The notes beneath the pieces were generated by a model. It ran no database searches. It was given only the letters and a program-made list of their open reading frames with translations, and was not told where the DNA came from. Source: Triglochin maritima (lineage: Eukaryota > Streptophyta > Magnoliopsida > Alismatales > Juncaginaceae). From it: a stretch of DNA of 64,000 nucleotides. The stretch covers positions 20,513,501-20,577,500 of the forward strand of contig OY821786.1 of NCBI GenBank assembly GCA_963682175.1. Direction: 5' to 3'. This document shows, piece after piece, positions 55,251 to 64,000 of the stretch (position 1 is the stretch's first letter; the number at the start of each line of letters is the position of its first letter). Made by a program: the position numbers and the translations under genes.

Positions 55251-56110
55251 TTAAATTTGTAGATGTGGTGGTGGTTCGATATCAGAAGATAAATCCTCAT
55301 GTTTAAAAGAAAGGTTACCCTCCTCACGTTCACAGAATTGTTGTGTCATTTGACTCACTTGCATTTCCATAGTTTGCAAGGAATTCAAGTTGGACTTTAA
55401 TAAGGTTTGAGTGGTTTCCATGAGCGTTTGGAGGGTTTGTTTTAAGGAATCATGTTTGGGGTCAACAGTGAGGTTAATGTTAGAATTGGGAAATTTTGGG
55501 GTTGGGTGTTGATGGGCTGAGAAAGTGGCCAATGATTTGGACTAGGGTGTTGGTCGAATTCTGGGTATTCGGGAGGAGGATACTGGGGTGAAAATGATGT
55601 ATAAGAATTTGAATAAGAATTGTCTCGCCACGAATCCATCCCTCTCGGGTTGTACGCGGATGCGTAATGGTCATATTGAGCATTTTGGGAGAATGTATGC
55701 TCATACTCAGGCTCTGAGGGAACATAAGGACATTCCTCGATAACATGACTACTCAACCCACAACAGTTACACGATACGGCTACTGGACCACCAGTGCACT
55801 CATGTCGTCTACCGCACGCATGAAAGAGGCCAAAGTTTGTTGTAATGTCTCATTTTGTTGAACATATGATCCGACATAACTATATGGTGGTCTAGTAGTC
55901 GGTGCCTCTCTCATATTATCTCAATCTGAAGATTGCTCAGCCACACAATTAAGATTGTCCCAACCATACGGGGTGTTAGTCTGAGCCACCCCACGTTGCA
56001 TGGGTTCGGAATACCATGGCGACTTGTCCTGGTCCCAACAATGATATGGATGGTCGCCCATGTAACCATCCGTCTCAACAAAAAACTCTCGAGTCGACCA
56101 CTCTCACCAC
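55251..56110 (-). pseudogene. gag: Gag remnant of element A
   Basis: The zinc knuckle CNCCGLSSHVIEEC is readable (near 55715-55760), followed by YASAYNPRGMD, QTLQTLMETTQTLL and LQTMEMQVSQMTQQF, which parallel copy B. Frames change near 55530. Upstream, at about 55920-56060, a short frame begins MGDHPYHCWDQDKSPW, but the main helical gag core seen in B is absent. Confidence 0.55.
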
Positions 56111-57184
56111 CACACGGCTAAGCTCGCAAAAAGTGCTTGACTCGACCCTAAAATGCTACCAGAGACTGTAAATGGGAGGAGACTAGAACGTAGAAGTAGG
56201 TGAGAAGAAGATGACTCAGAGGAGAAGAGAAGAATCCCTAGAAACTAGCGTGGGTAGTGGGAGAGGGTAGAAGCCTAATCTAGCAAGCACGACTCAAACA
56301 ACTTATGGCTATGGGTCCTTAGGCTAGACGACGCCTAACTTCGAGGTCACTAGTCTCGACACGCCTCACCTCCCTACAACGAAGACCACAATGCCCAGCA
56401 AGTGATACAAAATCTGGAGATTCAATACCTCCTACTATCGACAAGGCATGCGGCATCGATCAGGTCATGACGGTCTCAACTCGATCACTCTCCTAATGCG
56501 TCCGAATTCCTTAGGGCCAATGTCTACTTGCTTTTAGATTAAGACTTTACTTGAGTGTACTTTTTGCGGCTAAGGGAAGGGTGATGAAATCCCCCACCTT
56601 ATCTTTGAAGACTATAGGTGATGCCCCTTAAAGATGTTTTGAAATCTTAGGCTAGTAAGCAACTCACCAAACAAGCACTCACCTCACTCTTATCTTGATG
56701 CACCTTACTAACTAATGCATGCTTTAACCATGCATGAATGAGAGAATGGGTGCACGTACCTCACACCAGCAATCGACAACAAGAATGTAAAGAAAAGAAA
56801 AGACAAATGCAAGCAAGGTCTACAAATGAAGCATGCCCAAGATGGCAAGAAGTCTAATCTTTTGCTTTGAGTTTTATAGTCCAAGTTGTCTTAAAAGGGG
56901 AATTGATTAAGCTGGGAGCTAACTACAAGTTGAAACATGCAAAATTGAACTCCCAGACTACGCAATTGACGAAAAGAAAACCAGAACAAAATTTGGAGCA
57001 AAGTCTGCTAACCAGGCCGCCAATTGGCGGTCCCAGACCGCTAATTGGCGGTCACTTTGGTGTCCTTCCTCCAATTAATACACTTGCCTCCCCTTGATGC
57101 CAAGATATCCCTGAAACAAACAAAAACTAAAAAAAAAATTTAAACCCACTCGAATTGTCGAAACCAAAGTCTCGACAGAGCACC
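56111..57184 (-). other. 5' leader of element A
   Basis: Non-coding and homologous to the leader of B. It carries the palindrome doublet at 57015-57032 and 57036-57053. Confidence 0.6.
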
Positions 57185-57185
57185 T

Positions 57186-57205
57186 CTCCGGCAACGACGC
57201 CAAAA
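57186..57205 (-). promoter_or_regulatory. Primer binding site of element A, mutated
   Basis: The minus strand reads TTTGGCGTCGTTGCCGG, one base off the tRNA-Asp type site of B. Confidence 0.65.
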
Positions 57206-57207
57206 CT

Positions 57208-58386
57208 TGATTGATTTGTTTTAATTACCTGCAAGTGCACGACCGGGTTTAAGCGGTGGCAAATACAGGTCGATCCACATGAGTTCCGACTTTAGTTTGT
57301 TCGAATGCGAGTGGGAAAGAAAGGAGAGAAAGGAGTTATGATCTAAACTACACTACAATGCGAAAGGAAATGGAAATACGCAATAAAACTAAACCCCATA
57401 GGGGGTAGAGAAAGAATGTGAATATAAAGATATGTGTATGTGTGTGTGTTCAATTATGATTATCACAATATGTAGTGCATGAAAATCATAAAACTAAATC
57501 CAACTTTACCTCCAAATGAAATAAGATAACACAATATCATTAAAACATACAAGACAATAATTGGAATGAAGCTAAATGAACTCATGTATAAAGACAATAC
57601 CTCATTATGCCTCTACATGAAATAAGATAGCACATTATCGTTAAAACATACAAGGCATTAACCAAGGTAAAGGCGACAAGAGTACATGCAACTACAAGTC
57701 ATGTTTCCAATATTAATTTCATCCTTATCCATACCTCATCATTCCCCATAAAATAGATCCACTAATCTAAGCATATGACAAGCTTTATTCAAGAGCATTA
57801 GCATATCAAAGACAGGAGTGAAATCACATTAGATTGTTATGAAAATCCTATAAGGCTCAAATGATTAAGATAACACACACCTAATACATCACATAATCAT
57901 ATCACATATTTCTCCACCCCCAATTGGGGATGGAACTACTCACTAATCATTACACTACAACCTACATTTACAAAATTCAACATTCTAATGAAAGGAATTT
58001 AAACTAAGCAAGAAAGTAATATTAAAGAAGCTAATTGAAAGGAAAGTAAAACTAAAGAAGCATGCAAAAATTAAAAGACAAGATTAAAAGAAACTAAGAA
58101 CAATTATTTTATTTACATGACTCACATTACAAGTGGCATTTTTCTCCACCTTGAGTTTTTGCTTCAAGACTTTTACTCCAAGTAGAGAGAATGTCACCAA
58201 GCAATGGGTGAATACAAAGGAATGTGAAGAGTTCTATTTATATTCAAGGAAAAAGCTAATCTGGGACAATCCCCCAGTATGGGACTAAAAGCATACCAAA
58301 TATGGACTAAATACAACCTAATCTAACATCCGACAAAAGCATGTGCGTTTTGAAGACATCTTGACCGTTAACCAGCGGTCTATATT
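57208..58386 (-). repeat. 5' LTR of element A, cut by element C
   Basis: It pairs with 39797-40990. It breaks off at GCGGTCTATATT, where the partner copy continues with CTTCTGATTGGG, and element C begins. The rest should lie right of the window. Confidence 0.75.
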
Positions 58387-59931
58387 TGATTGATCGTTTT
58401 ATTTAAATCGCAAGTGCACGGCCGCGTTGAAGCGGTAGCAAATACGGGTCGTCCACTGGGACGTGTGTCGACGTTTGGTTTGTGCGAAGGCGAGTGGTAA
58501 AAAAAGGAGAGAAAGGTTGATTACACTAACTACACTAGAATGCAAAAGGAAATGAAAGATAAGCAATAAAAACTAAACCCCGTAGGAGGTAGAGAAATAA
58601 TGTGAATATAAAGATGTGTGTATGTGTGTGTGTTCAATTAAGCTCCTCACAACATGTAGTGCATGAAATCAAAAAACTACATCCAACTTTGCCTCTACAT
58701 GAATTAAGATAAGACTACATCATTAAAACATACAAGACAATAATTGGAATGAAGCTAAATGAACTCATGTATAAAGACTAGACCCTACTATGCCTCCACA
58801 TGAATTAGGATAACCCAATATCATTAAAACATACAAGACATTAACCAAGGTAAAGGCAACAAGAGTACATACACTACAACTTGTGTTTCCAATATTAACT
58901 TCATCCATATCCTAACCTTATCATTCCCCATAAAATAGGTCCACTAATCAAAGCATAAGCTAAGCTTCATTCAAGAGCATTAGCATATCAAAGATAAGAG
59001 TGAAAACCCATTAGATGAGTATGGAAATCATATAAAGCTCAAGGGATAAAGATAACACACACTTAATACACTACATGATCATATCACATATTACTCCACC
59101 CCCCAAATGGGGATGGAACTACCCACACATATTTAAACTAACTACTCTAACAAAATGAAGCATTATACTGAAATGAAACTACACTAATCAAGCAAGAAAT
59201 ATCAAAGAAACATAAAACAAAACAAACAAGCAAGCATGCATATGAAAGGAAATGAAACTAAGAGAGAAACAACACAATTAAAGGAAAAACATCTATTATT
59301 AACTCACTTAATACAAGCAACCCTTCCTCCACCAGAGTTTTGCTTCAAAGCTTCACTCTTAGTAGGGAAGATGGCCACCAAAGAGGGAGATATGTACAAT
59401 GGAAGGTGAAGAATTCTATTTATAGCCAAAGAAAAAGGCAATCCGAGACAATCCCCCGATGTGGGACTAAACAAATACCAAAAATAGCCTAAACCTCCTC
59501 TAATACATGTGCTGGAGAAATTTGGGCGGATCCAGAGCAATCTGGACCGCCAATTGGTGGTCCATAAACTTTGGATCGAGTTGGAATTTGTTGTGGGCTT
59601 TTCTTGGTATATTTTCTGGTCTTGGATGCATTTACTTGGTTTGTTCGAGCTCCGACCCGAATCGAATTGCTAAAATACTCCCCATGATGGTGTGGAGTAT
59701 TCTGTTTCGCTCTTAGGCCATTCTGTCTTACATTCAGGTCCTTCTCCCTTGCATCTTAGTCCCAAGATCCCACAATTCAGTCCTTTTTCCCAGCTTTTGG
59801 GTCCTTTTATGTTTCATCTCTTCAAACCTATTTATTCCTGAAAACTAAACATAAAAATCATCACGTAGCATTGCTTAGGTGTAAGATAATGGATATAAGA
59901 TACAAATATAAGCATGAAATGATGTCAATCA
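58387..59931 (-). repeat. 3' LTR of element C
   Basis: Plus-strand ends TGATTGATCG and GTCAATCA, 1545 bases. A TATA-like box lies near 59417 (minus). One decayed palindrome lies near 59548. Confidence 0.75.
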
Positions 59932-61507
59932 AATACCCCACACCTAAGTTTTTGCTAGTCCCAAGTAAAACAAAGAAAGAAAGAGAAAAACAAACGAGAA
60001 ACAAGAAATCCTAACTCACTTTCGTAGGAATCACGGTTGCACTTAGCACGTGCAACAAGCCGTTAAACCTCCTTGTTGCCAAGGAGGAGGAGTGTTGTCT
60101 CCTGAGGGTTTTCAGCGGATATACCCACAAAATCTGAACAAGATGCATTATTCAATCTAGACACTCGACTCGTTGGACATATGTTGTCGATCATTGAACG
60201 CGGTAATCCTACGGGCCGACTCTATATAGGTAATCAGTCCACACACCTAACCTAATGAACCATTCGTACAAGTTAAATAAGGAATTAAGTGAAACACATG
60301 GACATCCTCAACATCCTCAAGTGATACAAAGTGTAAGGTCCATTAAGGTTCTTATTTGCATTACCATTTTTTTCTTTTTGTTTCTTTTTTTCTTTTTGTT
60401 TCTTTTCTTTTTATTAGTTGGAGCTTTATTCTCTTAGGGTCAGGTTTCATGCATCATTGCCCATGAGGACTTACACTATCACGTACACCATTCCCCAAAT
60501 CTCCACATAGGACAATCCTTACCACCCGTGTAACGAGAGTTCGGTCCGCGCATCCCAAGCCAGATGACTCGAAAGCACCAGGCACAAAGTCCCCTCAGAC
60601 CTAGTTTCCCGAGTGATAGGAACCGTGCGAGAAGAGAGAACGCCTACTCACTTATTTCTTATCTACACATGAACCAAAACCCCTACACTTAATATCTCAC
60701 AACAAGATTTCAAAGGTCCTTGACTACAACAAACTTCCTTAAATTAACAGACACGAATTATTGACTCACTAGGTTCAGGGTGGACTTCTTTAAATGTTTG
60801 AGCTCTGAAACCCTATGATTACTCACCCCCAAGGGAAAACTGGGGTGCATCATAACGACTCGATAAATCCTAAAGTCACTGTACTAGATATCCTAATGCA
60901 TCAAGTTCAAGACAATTTTGGGAGCTTTCTTTTTACTTTGCCTCTCAACGGTTTTACACATGCTAAACACATGCAAAACCCACAAAACATTTTCTTTTGC
61001 AAACACATGAAGATTTTGAAAGAAATGTGAAAATTTTGAAGCACTAGGCGAGAAAAAGAAGACAAGTCACTCAAGGATCATGGCAAGCAGATATATCGAT
61101 ATTAAATGCAGCACACTAACATGACCCTATCAATACACATAAAAGAAAACAAAATCCAAATAAAAGACTCGACTCTGTACACACGTAACCCCCCCCCCCC
61201 CCCCCCACACACACACCTACTTCATGCATTGTCCTCAATGAATGCGAGCAAGATACTACATGGATGTATGCATGAAAAAGGAGAGATCTCACCAACATGA
61301 AGTACAAAGGGAAGTTCAAGGTCATGTTGATGGACAACCCAAATTCCCCTCAAAACCTGTGAGATACTTAAAAAGGGAGACCAAATACGTGAAAGAAAGG
61401 GGGCCCAAATACTCAAGGGTTGGAGCCCACAACAATCAATGCTCGGTTATGAAGTCTTTTTTTTTATATTTAAACTATGTACAACAATAGGCTTCCATAT
61501 TCATATG
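59932..61507 (-). other. 3' non-coding region of element C
   Basis: It begins with the polypurine tract (GGTGTGGGGTATT, minus). An 18-base C run lies at 61189-61206. It is homologous to the same regions of A and B; no genes. Confidence 0.65.
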
Positions 61508-62202
61508 TCAAGGGACATCAAATGGGAACCCACCATCTCTCGAGCCAGAAATGCATATGCATGGGCTCGCAACATACAAAACAGAATTGCTTGACCACCT
61601 GACACCCTTATATAGATTGTGGTCGTTCGATGCCTCTTGAGAGTTAGCAAAAGAGGAGGCATGAATTAGAGGTGAACCTCTATCAGGTGGAAGGGTATCA
61701 GGTGGTTGATTCTTAACCCACATGGGGTCCTCAGCAGATACAGAATGAAGATCATGTGGCCCAGAGGCCATAAAAATGGTATCTTGTGGCTCAAAAGCCA
61801 CATGATCGAAAGGTTGTGGCTCAAGGGCCACGTGATCAAAAGGATGTGGCTCAAGGGCCACGTGATCAAAAGGATGTGGCTCAAGGGCCACAAGATCAGA
61901 AGAATGTGGCTCACGGGCCACAAGATCAAAAGGAGGTGGCACTGAGGACACATGATCAGAACATAAGGCACCTTCTTGTGCCAGCCCAGGTGAACAGCTT
62001 CACCACCTTCATGATTTTCATCGAACAATTCTCTGAAGTACTTGAAGGTGCCCTCAACTTCAATTTCATCCAAACCCTGGGTAAGGTTGACCCCAACACG
62101 GTCATTGAAGCCAACTGCCTTCTTGCCGATGGTGAAGATGTTGAAATCAGCGCATTGACTACCATAAGTCAAGCGCATCAGACCATTACGACAATTGATC
62201 AA
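61508..62202 (-). pseudogene. C-terminal tail of element C with expanded repeat
   Basis: The frame 61951-61508 ends in GGFPFDVP, as in the other copies, and contains five to six units of the 10-residue repeat VALEPHPFDH. Upstream, 62202-61960 reads in another frame (INCRNGLMRLTYGSQCADF, the end of the protease block), so a frameshift lies inside the repeat region. The tail has no known domain. Confidence 0.65.
61756..61950 (-). repeat. 30-bp minisatellite of hairpin units
   Basis: About six units of 30 bases, each with GTGGCTCAAGGGCCAC (plus strand), which can fold on itself. The two central units are identical; the outer ones have drifted. Copy A has a single unit at about 55078-55097 and copy B only a related AIEPFEL. 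Confidence 0.85.
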
Positions 62203-62226
62203 TGCATTGGAAGTCGCAAGGAATGG

Positions 62227-62700
62227 TCACCCCAGAATGACAGGAATTTGTCCAAGTGGGTTTGGCACAGGTTCAGTATCCAAGACAAAGAAGTCAACTG
62301 GATAAATGAACTCTCCCACTTTGATCAGCACATCTTCCACCACACCCCTCGGTTTCTTCATACACCTATCAGCCAATTGAAGAGTGGTCTTTGTTTGTTT
62401 GAGGTCTCGAAGACCGAGGTGGACGTAGACAGAATATGGCAGAAGATTAACAGATGCACCAAGGTCCAATAAGGCTCGATGTATGGACACATCACCAATC
62501 ACACAAGAGATAGTAGGACAGCCAGGGTCCTTGTACTTGACTTGCATGGGTTGTGCCAACAAAGAACTCACGTTAGCCGCAAGAAAAGCTTTTTTTGGAA
62601 AATGAGTTTTTCTCTTCTTGGTGCATAAGTCCTTGAGAACCTTGGCATAAGGTGGCATTTGCTGAATCACCTCCAACAGAGGGATGTTCACCTTAACTTG
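62227..62700 (-). pseudogene. Protease domain of element C, split by solo LTR
   Basis: The minus frame from about 62691 reads NIPLLEVIQQMPPYAKVLK, the active site LLDLGASVNLLPYSVY, LQLADRCMKKPRG, FIYPVDFFVLD and IPVILG, then a stop where RPF is normal. Its N-terminal side continues beyond the solo LTR at 63853. Confidence 0.7.
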
Positions 62701-63857
62701 TTGATGAGAATTTTATTTATACCGCAAGTGCACGACGTCAATGAAGACGTGGCAAGTACGGGTCGAACACAAGGAGGGAGAGATATTGTTATTTTTTTGA
62801 TTTTCGATTAAGGAAAGAAAGAGAGAGAAATAAGGTTGGTTTGAGATTTTTGGATTTTTAATTTCTAAAGCAAGAACAACAAAAACAAATTAAGAATAAA
62901 GCAAATATGGATGAGAGTCCAGCGGGTGGAGGTTTATATGTCGGGTTTTGTTTAGAGAAATCTGAAACTTATAATGAATCACATTAGTTATAAAGCATTA
63001 CATGATAAATGATTCAACATAAACTCAAGTAATCAAAATATACTAACACGAAATTAAAATAATAACATCATTCTTCTTCTCATCACCCTAAACCCATCAC
63101 CCCCACCCTTTGGAGAGAGTTAGAAACTCATGGATGGAGGGAAGGAGAAGGGGTCCTAGAGAAACTGCAAAAGAAAACTAAAAACACAAAATAAACCAAC
63201 AGAATTTTATTACTAAAGCATGGAAAAACTAAAACTCCTTTACAACATCGTTTCGGGGCTATTTATAGCCGATACAAGGGACCCAAGTATGAAATTGGAA
63301 AGTACACGCGTCATGACACGAATGGACAAAATCCAGGGGCACGGATCGAAAGGGGTGCGGCGTTTTCGCCGCAAATTGTATGTGATGTGCGTGTGTTTAT
63401 GGTATGATTTAAATATCCTTTGCGCGTCTGGATTGATTTCTCTCCTTTCGTTTGAGCTCCGAATTTATTTCTTCAAATATTTAGAGATCAAAATTGATTT
63501 TTCTTTAGAACTTCTCCAAAATAATATTTTGGTACTTGTAATTTGCAGTCGGGTCCTCGGCTTTTTGCAATTAAGTCCCTGGCTACTTTTGTGCTTAAGT
63601 CCTTGGCCTTTTTGTAATTAGGTCTTTGAATGCTTTTATGCTTGGATCGAATTCAATTTGAAACCCGATAATCTTGACTTGGTCTTTATGATAGAAATGA
63701 GTCTCTTGCACGTGTTTATGCTCGGGATATGGGTAATTTGCATTCAGGTCCATGTATTCTGTAAATAAGACTAAACACATACCTTAGTAGCATTTATTGA
63801 TATAAAATTAATCTAAATGAAAGACATATGATGCAATGTATGCAATGCATCACTTGC
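62697..63857 (-). mobile_element. Solo LTR of a diverged Athila-like family
   Basis: The LTR proper is 62702-63852 (TGATGAGAAT to GCATCA). Flanks are CTTGT (62697-62701) and CTTGC (63853-63857); uninterrupted copy B has CTTGC here, so the left one has one mutation. The start shares GCAAGTGCACGAC and GGCAAGTACGGGTCG with the LTRs of A, B and C but most of the rest differs. A TATA-like box lies near 63257 (minus). Confidence 0.75.
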
Positions 63858-64000
63858 CTAAACATCTCAAGCATCTTGTCATGCTGATCTGAGGTTTTCT
63901 TTTTAAGGCGCTCAGGGAATGGCGCCTTAGGGGCATAAGGGTGCGAAGGAACCTCGGAATTCTGGTCCAAAGAAACATGAGTGGGGACCTCACAATTTGA
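63858..64000 (-). pseudogene. Gag-protease linker of element C
   Basis: The minus strand reads PFPERLKKKTSDQHDKMLEM, the segment just before NIPLLE in Athila polyproteins. It joins the protease block across the solo LTR and runs off the window. Confidence 0.6.

Larger units (their letters stand above)
39797..58386 (-). mobile_element. Athila-like element A (host of B and of the hairpin element)
   Basis: The 3' LTR is at 39797-41360. The internal sequence is split by element B (41992-50603) and by the hairpin element (51954-54905). The primer site is near 57186-57205. The 5' LTR starts at 57208 and is interrupted at 58386 by element C, so its remainder lies beyond the window. Remaining coding sequence is a zinc-knuckle gag remnant and the C-terminal tail; the protease block is missing. 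It is the most eroded of the four Athila-like copies. Confidence 0.75.
58387..64000 (-). mobile_element. Athila-like element C, 5' end outside window
   Basis: 3' LTR 58387-59931, polypurine tract, 3' non-coding region, C-terminal tail, protease and the start of the gag linker, all minus strand. It landed in the 5' LTR of A; ATATT (58382-58386) is the likely left target duplication. A solo LTR interrupts its protease region. Confidence 0.75.

Overview
The window reads as repeat-dense intergenic DNA of a flowering plant, probably a eudicot with a large genome. No intact host gene was found. Nearly all of it is LTR retrotransposons inserted into one another, with a PIF/Harbinger transposase pseudogene, a MITE-like foldback, a TRIM-like element and a shattered FAR1-like (FAR1-related) locus between them. 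Elements are identified by TG...CA LTR ends, primer binding sites (tRNA-iMet type TGGTATCAGAGC, or tRNA-Asp type TGGCGCCGTTGCCGGGG), polypurine tracts, 5-bp target duplications and recognisable gag, protease, RT, integrase and chromodomain protein blocks.

Left part (1-17990). A minus-strand Sirevirus-like (Copia) element at 1-5602 has two LTRs that look identical and a single intact gag ORF but no pol. It sits inside the 3' part of a Tekay-like Gypsy element (non-coding 5603-8140, 3' LTR 8141-11203). That element interrupts the gag of a plus-strand Athila-like gag-protease element (11204-17990). A solo LTR of the Sirevirus-like family (13732-15281, duplication GTGTC) lies in the 3' non-coding part of the Athila-like element.

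Middle part (17991-34160). Unclassified sequence is followed by a 526-bp foldback element. Next come pieces of a FAR1-like gene on the minus strand, split by an old LTR (21107-23618) that holds a younger solo LTR (22007-23479, duplication GAGAG) and by a TRIM-like element near 24004-24470. A full-length but mutated Tekay chromovirus follows (25290-34160, duplication GATGG).

Right part (34161-64000). AT-rich sequence leads to a PIF/Harbinger transposase pseudogene, then a rearranged Copia remnant in which one LTR is flanked by the 3' end of one copy and the gag of another. The rest is a minus-strand nest of Athila-like elements. Element A (LTRs from 39797 and 57208) contains element B (41992-50603, duplication TCAGA) and a 2.95-kb LTR-like insertion with a huge hairpin (51954-54905, duplication CAAGG). 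Element C (from 58387) interrupts A's 5' LTR, and C's protease region holds a further solo LTR (62702-63852).

Three signals stand out. First, two structurally non-autonomous families (gag-only Sirevirus-like; gag-protease-only Athila-like) show signs of recent movement without RT or integrase of their own, so they presumably use enzymes supplied by relatives elsewhere. Second, LTRs of unrelated families are packed with palindromes built from CGGTC/GACCG half-sites: CGGTCGACCG in the Sirevirus-like, Tekay and hairpin elements, and GACCGCTAATTAGCGGTC doublets in the Athila-like family. Third, there are unusual derived structures: a Lys/Glu/Arg tract where gag normally has a zinc knuckle, twin primer binding sites, an inverted repeat with ~745-bp arms, and a 30-bp coding minisatellite made of small hairpins. 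All identities and divergences are estimates by eye.
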